Program-made: the position numbers and the translations under genes
The notes under the pieces: generated by a model
Seen by the model: only the letters and a program-made list of their open reading frames with translations
Told to the model about the DNA's origin: nothing
Database searches by the model: none
Shown: piece after piece, positions 25,361 through 33,041 of the stretch
Layout of the letters: the number at the start of each line of letters is the position of its first letter
Numbering within the stretch: the first letter of the stretch is position 1
NCBI GenBank assembly: GCA_043820045.1
Contig: JBDREF010000265.1
Location: 1 to 50,474 of the forward strand
Origin: JBDREF01 sp043820045
GTDB taxonomy: Bacteria; Planctomycetota; Phycisphaerae; Sedimentisphaerales; Anaerobacaceae
DNA: 50,474 bases
Direction: 5' to 3'

Positions 25361-25382
25361 GGCAGGCAGGTTTGGGATATGA
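25361..25382. repeat. Direct repeat, unit A
   Basis: This 22-base unit (GGCAGGCAGGTTTGGGATAT plus GA) recurs 170 bases downstream with one mismatch. Similarity trails on for about 20 more bases (GGATGA versus ATATGA). Confidence 0.6.
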
Positions 25383-25530
25383 AATGGCAAGTAAGGATGA
25401 TGACAACCTGAATTATGATAAGCTTTTCGACCTGCCTGACCGTGCTTTGTTTTTCATGTCGGCGCAGAAACCGCGCGCAAAGCTCTCCTAAACTCAGAAG
25501 CACACGCTAAAACTCAAAGAACTCGTCTTC

Positions 25531-25552
25531 GGCAGGCGGGTTTGGGATATGA
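25531..25552. repeat. Direct repeat, unit B
   Basis: Second copy (GGCAGGCGGGTTTGGGATAT plus GA), one mismatch from unit A. Both read on the plus strand as QAGLGYxxxSK, which may mark the edge of a dispersed repeat family and not a protein. Confidence 0.6.
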
Positions 25553-25729
25553 TATAAAAAGCAAATATGACAGCGACTAAAATTATAATTAACTTTAAGC
25601 CCGCCTAACTCTATATACGATTGTACCAGAAATAAGTTTTCTCATTCAGTAAATTTCGTCAAATTCTGCTCATTTTCTTGAAAATTTTGACACTTAATCC
25701 AATGTTTTTTCAGTCGAATCTCCCGCGTA

Positions 25730-27451
25730 TTATTTCTTTTTTATGGGCCAGGGTTGGACTGCGCATCTGGCCGCCCAAGCTTCGTACAATGCCTTTAACT
25801 GTTCAACTTTTTCCGGATGTTTTTCTGCGAGGTTATTCAGCTCCGTGCGGTCGGCCTCGAGGTCGTACAACTCCCAGCCGCCCGGATGTCTGGAGACCAG
25901 TTTCCATTTGCCCTGGCGGACGGCGCGATTTCCTTCGTGCTCCCAGTAAATCGCTTCACGTTCGATCGGCTTGTTATCGAAGGCGGGCAACAGGCTCCTG
26001 CCTTCCATCGGTATTATCTTATTGCCTTTATGTTCAGCAGGGTACTTTGCGCCAGCGGCATCGACGCAGGTCGCCATAATGTCGATCAGGTGACCGCCCT
26101 GCCGCCGCAGCTCGCCATGCGCCTTTATCTGTGCCGGCCAGTGTGCTATTAACGGCGTGCTTATGCCGCCTTCATGGACCCAGTGCTTGTAGAGACGAAA
26201 CGGCGTGTTGCTGGCGTTGGCCCAAGGCTTGCCGTATGCAATGTATGTATCGGCCAGGCCGGGCATAACACCCTCGCCGGTCCGCACCGGTTTGCCATCG
26301 CGCGTAACTTTGGGCTGCATATCGGGCTGCAGTTCGCCTTTTGCCATCGGTCGCAGCGGGATTTCCTCCGACGGGTCCGGCTTGATCGGACCGCGACTGC
26401 CATACTCTTCGGCGCAGCCGCCGTTGTCGGCCAGGAAGAAAATCAGCGTGTTATCGAAATCGCCCTTTCTTTTCAGCTCCGAGACGATACGGCCGACACA
26501 CTGGTCAAGGTGATCAACCATCGCCGCATATACCTCCATGCGGCGCTGATGCCATTCCTTGTCCTCAGCTTCCTCCCACGGCGGAACGCTCGAATCACGA
26601 GCCGTAATTTTCCATTTTTCTTCGACGATGCCCATCTCGATCATGCGCTTGTGCCGCTCGGCGCGCAGCGCATCCCAGCCCTTGGCATAACGGCCTTTGT
26701 ATTTGGCAATGTCCTCCGGCAAAGCATGCATTGGCCAATGCGGCGCCGTGAAGGCAACGTACATAAAGAAAGGCTTGTTCGAGCTCGAAGCGTGCTCACG
26801 AACGAAATTTATTGCATTGTCGGCGATGGCATCGGTGTAATAGAAATCGTCGCTGTCGGGCGGAATCTGCGTATTGTCGCGAGTCAGCGAACAGGGATCG
26901 TAATAGCTTCCGGCCCCGTGGATTGTGCCGAAGAAACGGTCGAATCCGCGCTGACGCGGCCAGTTGTGCTTCGGGCCCTCCGGCCCGCGATATCGGGTCA
27001 CGTGCCATTTGCCGGACATATACGTGCTGTAGCCGGCCTGTTTGAGGACCTCGGCGATGGTGACGCAGCGGTTGTTCAGATCGCCGCGATAGCTCTCATA
27101 ACCTTTGTCTTCCATCATGTGCCCCACCCCAGCTTGGTGCTGGTAGAGACCGGTCATGAGCGACGCCCTCGTCGGACAGCAACGGGCGGTGTTGTAGAAC
27201 TGCGTAAAGCGAAGCCCCTCGGCGGCGAGCCTGTCCAGGTTGGGAGTATGAATCTCTCCGCCGTAGCAGCCGATATCCGAATATCCCATGTCATCGGCCA
27301 TAATCAGTACGATATTCGGCCGGCGGTGCTCAGCGGTGCGGGACGCGGATGCACTCGCGCATCCGGGAACGGCAAACGCCGCTGCAGCCCCTGGGGCCAG
27401 GCCCAGACCAATCGCTTTGATGAATTGTCTTCGATTTATTCTCGCTTTCAC
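25730..27451 (-). CDS. Tat-exported sulfatase (S1 type)
   Basis: A 573-residue formylglycine sulfatase. The N-terminus has the twin-arginine motif NRRQFIK (6-12), a hydrophobic stretch and C31 in FAVPGC, so a Tat signal and possibly lipidation. The catalytic domain begins RPNIVLIMADDMGYSDIGCY (metal-binding DD). The sulfatase signature CCPTRASLMTG starts at C91, the residue converted to formylglycine; GKWH and ADNGG metal ligands follow. The C-terminal LYDLEADRTELNNLAEKHPE is typical. Sulfatases hydrolyse sulfate esters, here most likely on polysaccharides outside the cytoplasmic membrane. GTG 27451 is the start, with GGAG about 12 bases upstream. It lies 54 bases after the second sulfatase and is probably in the same transcript. 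No maturase gene is in the window. Confidence 0.93.
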   Translation of the reverse strand: MKARINRRQFIKAIGLGLAPGAAAAFAVPGCASASASRTAEHRRPNIVLIMADDMGYSDIGCYGGEIHTPNLDRLAAEGLRFTQFYNTARCCPTRASLMTGLYQHQAGVGHMMEDKGYESYRGDLNNRCVTIAEVLKQAGYSTYMSGKWHVTRYRGPEGPKHNWPRQRGFDRFFGTIHGAGSYYDPCSLTRDNTQIPPDSDDFYYTDAIADNAINFVREHASSSNKPFFMYVAFTAPHWPMHALPEDIAKYKGRYAKGWDALRAERHKRMIEMGIVEEKWKITARDSSVPPWEEAEDKEWHQRRMEVYAAMVDHLDQCVGRIVSELKRKGDFDNTLIFFLADNGGCAEEYGSRGPIKPDPSEEIPLRPMAKGELQPDMQPKVTRDGKPVRTGEGVMPGLADTYIAYGKPWANASNTPFRLYKHWVHEGGISTPLIAHWPAQIKAHGELRRQGGHLIDIMATCVDAAGAKYPAEHKGNKIIPMEGRSLLPAFDNKPIEREAIYWEHEGNRAVRQGKWKLVSRHPGGWELYDLEADRTELNNLAEKHPEKVEQLKALYEAWAARCAVQPWPIKKK

Positions 27452-27505
27452 AACAGGTTGTCTCCTTTCTCCTGGGGACTCATGAGCTTCAAGCAGAATG
27501 GTCCG

Positions 27506-28981
27506 TCAATTTTTCTCGATACGTTTGGCCAGTTGATCTTCGCCCGGCGTCAAGTTGGCTAAATGCAGCGCGACTTCCTTCTTTATATCGACGATGACCT
27601 CCGGGTGGTCTTTGGAGACATCGTACTTCTCCGAAGGATCATGGCCGAGATGGTAGAGCAGAGGCGGCTCGTGCCCGACTTCCTTGTCCTTGCCGTAGGC
27701 CGACTTCGTTATGAAATGTGCCTTATAGGGACCCTTACGAACTGCATACAGCTTCGCTCCTCGATAATAGAACATCGTTTTGCGAGGGCTGGGACCGGTC
27801 CCGAACAGAGCGGGTGACAGGTCCATGCCGTCCACGACGCGGTCGCTCGGCACTTCGGCTCCCGCTAATGTGATAATCGTTGTATAAAGGTCCATTGTCG
27901 CACCGATGTCGTTGACAACGCCGGGTTTAACCCTGCCGGGCCACCACATAACGCACGGCTCGCGCATTCCGCCTTCGAACGTGCAGCCTTTGCCCTCTCG
28001 CAGCGGGCCCGCGGAGCCGCCGTGCTCGTCGAAGATAAGCCACGGCCCGTTGTCGGAGGTAAAGACGACAAATGTGTTCTCCGCCAGACCCTCGCGTCGA
28101 AGCGTATTCAATATCCGCCCGACACCGGAGTCTATCTCTTCGACGACGTCGCCGTACAGACCGCGCAGGCTCTTATCTCTGAAGTCCTTCGAGACAAACA
28201 GGGGAACATGAGGCAGATTGTGGGCCAGGTAGAGAAAGAAGGGCTTGTTTTTGCTTTTCGTGATGAACTTGACCGCCTCCTCCGTATAGCGTTTTGTGAT
28301 GGTATTCTGGTCGGCCGGACGTTCAACGATTTCTTCGTCCCGCATCAGGGGAACGTTCCAGTATTCGGTTTTCGGTTCGAGGAACGCCTGCCGGCCGTCG
28401 CCGGCGATTCGGTCCATGTCGTTGCTGTACGGGATACCGAAGTAGGAATCGAACCCGTTATTGGTCGGCAAATACGGCTGAAGATGTCCGAGGTGCCATT
28501 TTCCCACACAGGCCGTGGCGTAACCCCGGGTCTTGAGAGCTTCCGCGATGGTAACTTCGCTCTTCGGCAGACCGGAGGCCGAATCGGGGAACAATACGCG
28601 CCGCTTGTCGCTGCACATGCCGCTGCGAATCGGAAGCCTTCCCGTCAGAAGCGCCGCCCGGCTCGGCGTGCAGACCGAGGCGCCGACGTAGAAGTTTGTC
28701 CATCTCTGACCCTCTGCGGCCATACGATCCGCGTTGGGCGTGCGAATCGTCGGATGGCCGTAGCAGCTCAGGTCACCATAGCCCAAATCATCGCAGAATA
28801 TGATGATGAAGTTCGGCTTCTTCCCACCTGACTTGCTCCGCCGTGAGGCGTCCTCCGTAAGGAGTCCCGAGGACTGCGGAGTGCCCAACTTTCCCAGACC
28901 AGCACAGCCGGGCAGAGCGAGGGTGCCGGCAGTCAGGGCCAAAGTCTTAATGAATTGACGGCGGTTGATTTCCGGTCTCAT
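27506..28981 (-). CDS. Tat-exported sulfatase lipoprotein (S1 type)
   Basis: From ATG 28981 (AAGGAG 10 bases upstream) the protein has 491 residues. It starts with NRRQFIKTLALTAG and LALPGC (C26), a Tat signal with a lipobox. The core has KPNFIIIFCDDLGYGDLSCY, the signature VCTPSRAALLTG with C104 as the formylglycine precursor, CVGKWHLGH, and TSDNGP. Residues about 34-49 (PQSSGLLTEDASRRSK) lie in the linker between lipid anchor and enzyme. They are encoded by a copy of the double-hairpin repeat, so this part of the protein is repeat-derived. Substrate specificity cannot be read off. A promoter is visible just upstream; the next gene in the transcript is the other sulfatase. Confidence 0.93.
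   Translation of the reverse strand: MRPEINRRQFIKTLALTAGTLALPGCAGLGKLGTPQSSGLLTEDASRRSKSGGKKPNFIIIFCDDLGYGDLSCYGHPTIRTPNADRMAAEGQRWTNFYVGASVCTPSRAALLTGRLPIRSGMCSDKRRVLFPDSASGLPKSEVTIAEALKTRGYATACVGKWHLGHLQPYLPTNNGFDSYFGIPYSNDMDRIAGDGRQAFLEPKTEYWNVPLMRDEEIVERPADQNTITKRYTEEAVKFITKSKNKPFFLYLAHNLPHVPLFVSKDFRDKSLRGLYGDVVEEIDSGVGRILNTLRREGLAENTFVVFTSDNGPWLIFDEHGGSAGPLREGKGCTFEGGMREPCVMWWPGRVKPGVVNDIGATMDLYTTIITLAGAEVPSDRVVDGMDLSPALFGTGPSPRKTMFYYRGAKLYAVRKGPYKAHFITKSAYGKDKEVGHEPPLLYHLGHDPSEKYDVSKDHPEVIVDIKKEVALHLANLTPGEDQLAKRIEKN
28836..28880. repeat. Double-hairpin palindromic element, copy 3 (inside a sulfatase gene)
   Basis: CGCC-GTGA-GGCG (28839-28850) is followed by TCCTCCGTAAGGA and a further GTCC...GGAC pairing. 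It is the same family as copies 1 and 2 with a longer second arm. It lies in frame in the sulfatase linker, between lipobox and catalytic core. Confidence 0.5.
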
Positions 28982-29034
28982 AGAAGGACTCCTTAAACTG
29001 GTTTTTGGTGCATTCAGAGAAGCCATTTCGCACT

Positions 29035-29063
29035 ATAATATCCGGGTGGCCGCGATCCGGCAA
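29035..29063 (-). promoter_or_regulatory. Candidate promoter for the sulfatase pair
   Basis: On the minus strand, TTGCCG (29063-29058), a 17-base spacer, then TATTAT (29040-29035). The leader to ATG 28981 would be about 47 bases. The -10 matches consensus at five of six and the -35 at four of six. Confidence 0.5.
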
Positions 29064-29136
29064 GAGCACAAACGGCGGTGATCAAAGTCTGGTGAGAATT
29101 CTTGGATAAGCTTGAAGGAATCGTCCAGTGGCCCGC

Positions 29137-29469
29137 TCACCTGAGCAGCCACTGATGAACGAACGCCGCGGCGAGCCAGGCAAGCGAGCTTGCACTCAGC
29201 ACAAACCACAGCGGTTTTCCGCCGCGGAAACATACAAAGGCAACAAGGAAGAATAACATGCTCGGCACGATGCCCCACAAAGCCCCCTTCGTGTAAGCGG
29301 TCATCACGGCCGAATTCCCGGGATTGTCGAGATACAGCCAGATGAGCACAAGCAACCCGGTCAGAGGCATGACGGCAATAAGTCCGGCTAATGTGGGCAG
29401 CTTGCGCCCTATCTGCGTGCAAAAGGCGATAACGCACAGACTAATCAGCAGCTTGATCACTAATTTCAT
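29137..29469 (-). CDS. DUF3147/GlpM-like small membrane protein
   Basis: A 110-residue protein with four hydrophobic segments. It begins MKLVIKLLISLCVIAFCTQI, followed by RKLPTLAGLIAVMPLTGLLV and LIWLYLDNPG. This arrangement is characteristic of DUF3147 and GlpM-like membrane proteins, which have no established biochemical role. It starts 31 bases after the DUF4870 gene stop on the same strand, so the two are probably one transcript. There is no clear ribosome binding site. Confidence 0.7.
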   Translation of the reverse strand: MKLVIKLLISLCVIAFCTQIGRKLPTLAGLIAVMPLTGLLVLIWLYLDNPGNSAVMTAYTKGALWGIVPSMLFFLVAFVCFRGGKPLWFVLSASSLAWLAAAFVHQWLLR

Positions 29470-29500
29470 ATTCCGCCGGAGGCTCCGAGCCCCGGCCTCT

Positions 29501-29962
29501 TCACTTGAAGAACCGGATAGTTAGCGGGCAACGATAGTGCTCGCCGTCGTTGGCCTTAACCGCCGCAATGACCAGGAAGATCAGGTCAACAACAACCACG
29601 GCGTAGATGACGAACGGCATCAGGACACTGACAGGCAGGCACAGGAAAATACCTATGAACGCATAGAGCAGCATGGAGATCTGGAAGTTCACCGCCCTTC
29701 TTCCCTGTTCGTCAACAAACCCAAACTCATCCCTCTTCAACTGCCAGACGATCAGCGGTGCGATCACGCCGCCGATTACAGGCAGCAGAGGCGATAATCC
29801 AGCTACCCCTGAGAGATGACATAGCATCGCCCATGTGCGGGCGTCCCGCGGTATTTCTCCAGTGACCCATTTTGGCCCGGCGTTGCCGCTGTCGTAAGCG
29901 CCGGCAGGCTTTTCCACCGGCTCGATTCTGGGATTCGCCGAGCTTTGGTCGGTTTCTGCCAT
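29501..29962 (-). CDS. DUF4870 membrane protein
   Basis: A 153-residue protein. A polar N-terminal tail of about 40 residues, rich in P, E and S, is followed by RTWAMLCHLSGVAGL and PVIGGVIAPLIVWQLKRDE. Then come QGRRAVNFQISMLLYAF and two further hydrophobic segments ending in a C-terminal YRCPLTIRFFK. WQLKR-(D/E)-x(n)-D-x-QGRxAVNFQ is the hallmark of DUF4870 (formerly Tic20-like). No function is established. GGGAGG lies about 7 bases before ATG 29962. The following gene is the DUF3147 protein. Confidence 0.8.
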   Translation of the reverse strand: MAETDQSSANPRIEPVEKPAGAYDSGNAGPKWVTGEIPRDARTWAMLCHLSGVAGLSPLLPVIGGVIAPLIVWQLKRDEFGFVDEQGRRAVNFQISMLLYAFIGIFLCLPVSVLMPFVIYAVVVVDLIFLVIAAVKANDGEHYRCPLTIRFFK

Positions 29963-30016
29963 GATTCGCCTCCCTTGAAAACAGTCAATTCCAGTTTACG
30001 AACCGACACACGTTCC

Positions 30017-30087
30017 AAGAGCATAAGTGCATAAGGCAAAGGTGCATAAGGCTTGTGCTCCTATGCTCTTGTTGTGCTCTTGTGCTC
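30017..30087. repeat. Short-repeat cluster and inverted repeat after the glycosyltransferase gene
   Basis: GTGCATAAGGC occurs at 30027-30037 and 30042-30052, and TTGTGCTC at 30053-30060, 30072-30079 and 30080-30087. AAGAGCATA (30017-30025) is a perfect inverted match to TATGCTCTT (30062-30070). The cluster lies just past the glycosyltransferase stop on the minus strand and could fold into a terminator-like stem. Confidence 0.5.
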
Positions 30088-30090
30088 ATT

Positions 30091-31311
30091 TTAGGCCGAT
30101 TTCTCGTTATCGGCAACAACTGTCTCGGTCGGCCCCAGCAGTTTGTAGCGTATTCCGCGCCAACAGATGGTTCTGCCAAAAGCCGAGGAGATGATAAAAG
30201 CCAATAACAGCACCGACCAAACCCAGAAGGCAAGAATATCGGCGAGGCGTGCGACTCGCATGCCTTTGCGGTCGCGCTTGAGCAGCTTGCCGGCCATTGC
30301 CTGACGCAGTATTGCGCGCGCCAGTTGACTTGCGAAAAACACGACGGGCACAGCGGCAAAAGTGAATGTATTTTCATCTCCAATGCGCACGGCGTAGAGT
30401 GCCAGGGGAGCCGTGCCCCATATCCCCAACACCGAGAACAGGCTGCTGCATAATCCGAACCACCAGGTCCTCGGAGCACATACACGGGTGATCAAGAACT
30501 GGCGGCGGCCGAATTCGAAAAGTTTTCCCCACGTCGTGCTCTCGTACGAAGCTACCAGGCAGGCGGGAATGAAAGCGACTTTCAGGCCGGCCTTCTTGAC
30601 GGCACAACTAAGTGACAAATCGTCGCTCAGGGCTTTTGGCCAAATCTTGTCGAGTCCGAGCCGCCGAAATACATCCACGCGAATTGCCATGGACCCGCCC
30701 CAGGCATGATTGAAACGCGTGTTGCCGAGTAACTGAGCGACCTTGGCGTTCATTGCCGACAGGGCCAGGGAAGGCAGGTTGTTCCTGGTCGGTATGAACC
30801 AGCGATAACCGCTGGCCACGCCGTTCTTTGACTTTCGAAGCGGATAGACTATGTGGGACAGCCAGTTGCTGCGAATGCAGATGTCCGAATCTGCAAAGGC
30901 TAATACGGCCACGTCATCGGCAATCCTCTCGTAGCAGTAGAGCAGATTATGAATCTTCTGGCTGCACGACTGCCCGCGGCCCGCTACGAATACCTGCACA
31001 TCCTGGGCCTTCGAGGTTGGGCCGAGCTTATCGATCAGCCCACACAATTGGCCGTAGGCCGGGTCGGACTCCTCGGCAACAACGAACCAAAGAAGATAAT
31101 TGTCGTAATCCTGGCCAAAGAAGGAGGCGATATTCTCGTGAAAAGCCGAATCGAGGCCCTTGCACGGGACAATAAGCACGGTCCGCGGCTGATACCACGA
31201 ACGCTCTTTCTTGTATTCGTTAAGCGCGTACCGATAGTTGCTTAAGGCCTGGAGCACGAACAGTACCTGTGAAATAATTGCAGCTAAGGCTATGTAGTAG
31301 TACCAATCCAT
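30091..31311 (-). CDS. Membrane glycosyltransferase, family 2/21 (ceramide glucosyltransferase-like)
   Basis: A 406-residue protein with an N-terminal membrane anchor (YYYIALAAIISQVLFVLQAL). The GT-A domain has VLIVPCKGLD, LWFVVAEESDPA (first Asp), FADSDI (the DxD-like site), HAWGGSMAIR and ALSDDLSLSCAVKKAG (acceptor-side Asp pair). GRRQFLITR corresponds to the (Q/R)xxRW region. Several C-terminal hydrophobic segments follow. The pattern is that of GT21-like ceramide glucosyltransferases and bacterial hopanoid or lipid glycosyltransferases. It probably transfers a sugar to a membrane lipid at the cytoplasmic face. It lies 40 bases downstream of the phosphatase on the same strand. Confidence 0.8.
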   Translation of the reverse strand: MDWYYYIALAAIISQVLFVLQALSNYRYALNEYKKERSWYQPRTVLIVPCKGLDSAFHENIASFFGQDYDNYLLWFVVAEESDPAYGQLCGLIDKLGPTSKAQDVQVFVAGRGQSCSQKIHNLLYCYERIADDVAVLAFADSDICIRSNWLSHIVYPLRKSKNGVASGYRWFIPTRNNLPSLALSAMNAKVAQLLGNTRFNHAWGGSMAIRVDVFRRLGLDKIWPKALSDDLSLSCAVKKAGLKVAFIPACLVASYESTTWGKLFEFGRRQFLITRVCAPRTWWFGLCSSLFSVLGIWGTAPLALYAVRIGDENTFTFAAVPVVFFASQLARAILRQAMAGKLLKRDRKGMRVARLADILAFWVWSVLLLAFIISSAFGRTICWRGIRYKLLGPTETVVADNEKSA

Positions 31312-31351
31312 TCTTAATCTCTTGCGCCGTACGTTTCGATCGTGCTTTGCT

Positions 31352-32200
31352 TCACGACAGGGAGGCCAGCGGAATTATCGACTCGACCAGTTGCTCGACA
31401 GTGTAAGAGTCTGCCAGGTCAATGGGGATCAAACACCCGTGATTGTGGTTGGAGGCAATAATCAAAAGATTGCGGCCGGCCTGGCACCATCCTTGTTCTT
31501 GCGGCTGGTGACCGAGGATAAAAATGTCAGAGTCAAGCAGCCTGGCCATATTATCAAGCAGCGCCTGACTATGCTTCCTGCCCCATGTTAAGAGGTAAGC
31601 GGAACCCGGTCTGACCACATCGTTTATTTTCAATTGTTTGCCAAGAATTGCCGGGTCGAATTTACCGACGGAACGGTCGTTGGGCAGTGAGTGCGACATC
31701 CATATTCTGTTGTCGCATCTGACCGCCAGGGGTTGTGAAAACAGATACTGTCTCGTCGCCAGCTCGACCTCGGCGCCGTTATCTTCGAATTCTCGTTCAA
31801 GAGCCGAGCACATTGCACGATTCATTTCTCTGCCGTCTTTCATCACTTCACTGTGGTTTATGAAGGCAGTATCGTGGTTTCCCATGATCACGTGGACACG
31901 GTCGGGAAAGTCAACCTTATAGCGCACGACATCGAACAGCAGCTTGTATGACAGACAGCCGCCCTGCGCATCTTCCGGACCGCCGTGTATGATCTCCTGG
32001 AGAAGTACGTGCCTGTCGGGATGGTTGGCCAGGTCGGCAAAGGCGACTATTCTCTCAAAGTTTCGCCGATGCCCGTGAAGGTCACCGGTTACAATGAGGC
32101 TGCCTTCGGCGGGCAAGTGCACGACGTTACCGCGCCGAAACTTGTCCGCGATGCTGGCTTCCATGCCGTTTTTCAGCAGATCAATTATTGTCTGAGGCAT
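31352..32200 (-). CDS. PPP-type metallophosphatase
   Basis: A 282-residue calcineurin-like phosphoesterase. The first metal motif is VTGDLHGH (D40, H42), the third is MGNHD (107-111), and the later His ligands are FILGHQPQ and IASNHNHG. The middle motif, GDxxDRG in classical PPP enzymes, reads LLQEIIHGGPEDAQGG, so the usual aspartate ligand and arginine are missing at that place. This is a divergent branch often seen next to kinases in planctomycetes (my recollection of the family, not a search). Its start codon lies 20 bases inside the kinase gene, so the two are translationally linked. It probably reverses phosphorylation by that kinase, which is inferred from the gene pairing. Confidence 0.78.
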   Translation of the reverse strand: MPQTIIDLLKNGMEASIADKFRRGNVVHLPAEGSLIVTGDLHGHRRNFERIVAFADLANHPDRHVLLQEIIHGGPEDAQGGCLSYKLLFDVVRYKVDFPDRVHVIMGNHDTAFINHSEVMKDGREMNRAMCSALEREFEDNGAEVELATRQYLFSQPLAVRCDNRIWMSHSLPNDRSVGKFDPAILGKQLKINDVVRPGSAYLLTWGRKHSQALLDNMARLLDSDIFILGHQPQEQGWCQAGRNLLIIASNHNHGCLIPIDLADSYTVEQLVESIIPLASLS

Positions 32201-33041
32201 TCTTGTTGGTTTTTATCTTGCCCCCAAATATACTGTGCACCATCAGGTCCAGTCTCGACATGACCGTGACCATGTTGCGCGGGCGCAGTGCAGGGTCGTT
32301 CTCAATGCAATCCATCACAAGTTTTGAGATCCCCATGGGCAATTGTTTCTTCAGTTCGTGAGGCGCTCGGCGTGCTTCGGTGACGGGCAGGCCGAACCTG
32401 TTCTTCTTGGGTATTAGAGTCGGAGCGTGCTTTCCGGTCAGAGCCCAGTACATCGTGGCGCCAAGATTAAAGACATCCGTCTTCGGACCGAGCGGCTTGC
32501 GCTTAACCTGCTCGGGGGCGATGTAGTCGGGCGTACCTTGAATTCTCGTCTTTATCGTTCCAATCTTACAGCTCTGGCCAAGGTCTATTATCTTGATCGA
32601 GCCGGACTTGTTCATCAGGATGTTGTGGGGCTTTATGTCACAGTGAACCAAGCCGGCTTTGTGCATGGCGTTGAGCCCGCTCGCCACCATCCTGAAGACC
32701 AGCAGAACGTCACCCAAACTCAAGGTAGAGCAGTCCTCAAGGTTCTTACCTTCGAAATACTCCATCGAAAGCAGCATTTCTCTTACCCTGAACATGCTGC
32801 GTATTTTCCGCAGTTCATAGCACTTTCGGACGTACGGGTGGTCTATTAGATGTGCCACCTTGTATTCGGCCTCCACCTGCTCGAAAACCCGGGAGTCCTC
32901 CGGCTTTTCATAAATTACCCGTTTCAGGGCAACTTTCGTATCGTCTTCCTCGTTGGAGGCCAGGTAAATCGTGCTGCGCGCGCCGCTTCCGATGCGCTTT
33001 AGTATTGTAAAACCTCCCACGTCGAGTATGTCTTTACCCAT
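32181..33041 (-). CDS. Ser/Thr protein kinase, soluble, non-RD type
   Basis: A Hanks-type kinase of 286 residues with no membrane segment. Glycine loop RIGSGARSTIY (17-27), catalytic lysine K40 in VALKRV, then LVHCDIKPHNILMN with HCD in place of HRD at 133-135. The metal motif is DLG (153-155), and GTPDYIAPEQ and GPKTDVFNLGATMYWALTG follow. Loss of the Arg before the catalytic Asp makes it a non-RD kinase, which usually do not need activation-loop phosphorylation. The basic C-terminal tail IFGGKIKTNKNASDNN overlaps the phosphatase start. Kinase, phosphatase and glycosyltransferase follow each other closely, suggesting one transcript. No sensor domain is present. Confidence 0.9.
   Translation of the reverse strand: MGKDILDVGGFTILKRIGSGARSTIYLASNEEDDTKVALKRVIYEKPEDSRVFEQVEAEYKVAHLIDHPYVRKCYELRKIRSMFRVREMLLSMEYFEGKNLEDCSTLSLGDVLLVFRMVASGLNAMHKAGLVHCDIKPHNILMNKSGSIKIIDLGQSCKIGTIKTRIQGTPDYIAPEQVKRKPLGPKTDVFNLGATMYWALTGKHAPTLIPKKNRFGLPVTEARRAPHELKKQLPMGISKLVMDCIENDPALRPRNMVTVMSRLDLMVHSIFGGKIKTNKNASDNN

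Larger units (their letters stand above)
25031..25729. other. 699-base intergenic region with repeats, no convincing gene
   Basis: It lies between two minus-strand genes and is AT-richer toward 25550-25730. It contains the leader of the pseudopilin-Hint gene, a double-hairpin element (25146-25179) and a direct repeat pair (25361-25382 and 25531-25552). An open frame at 25192-25491 on the plus strand has no ribosome binding site or recognisable domain. I regard the region as repeat-bearing and non-coding. Confidence 0.55.

Noticed and set aside
25192..25491. Possible 99-residue gene in the 699-base gap
   Set aside because: No ribosome binding site, no domain, and its end contains one of two direct repeats, so it is more likely repeat sequence read by chance.
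26174..27562. Open frame of 462 codons antisense to the first sulfatase
   Set aside because: It overlaps the sulfatase signature and Tat signal on the other strand, lacks any known motif and has a composition typical of a shadow.
29841..29862. GGGCGTCCCGCGG in the DUF4870 gene, resembling the repeat
   Set aside because: It encodes the conserved family segment GEIPRDARTW and lacks the first hairpin, so it is ordinary coding sequence.
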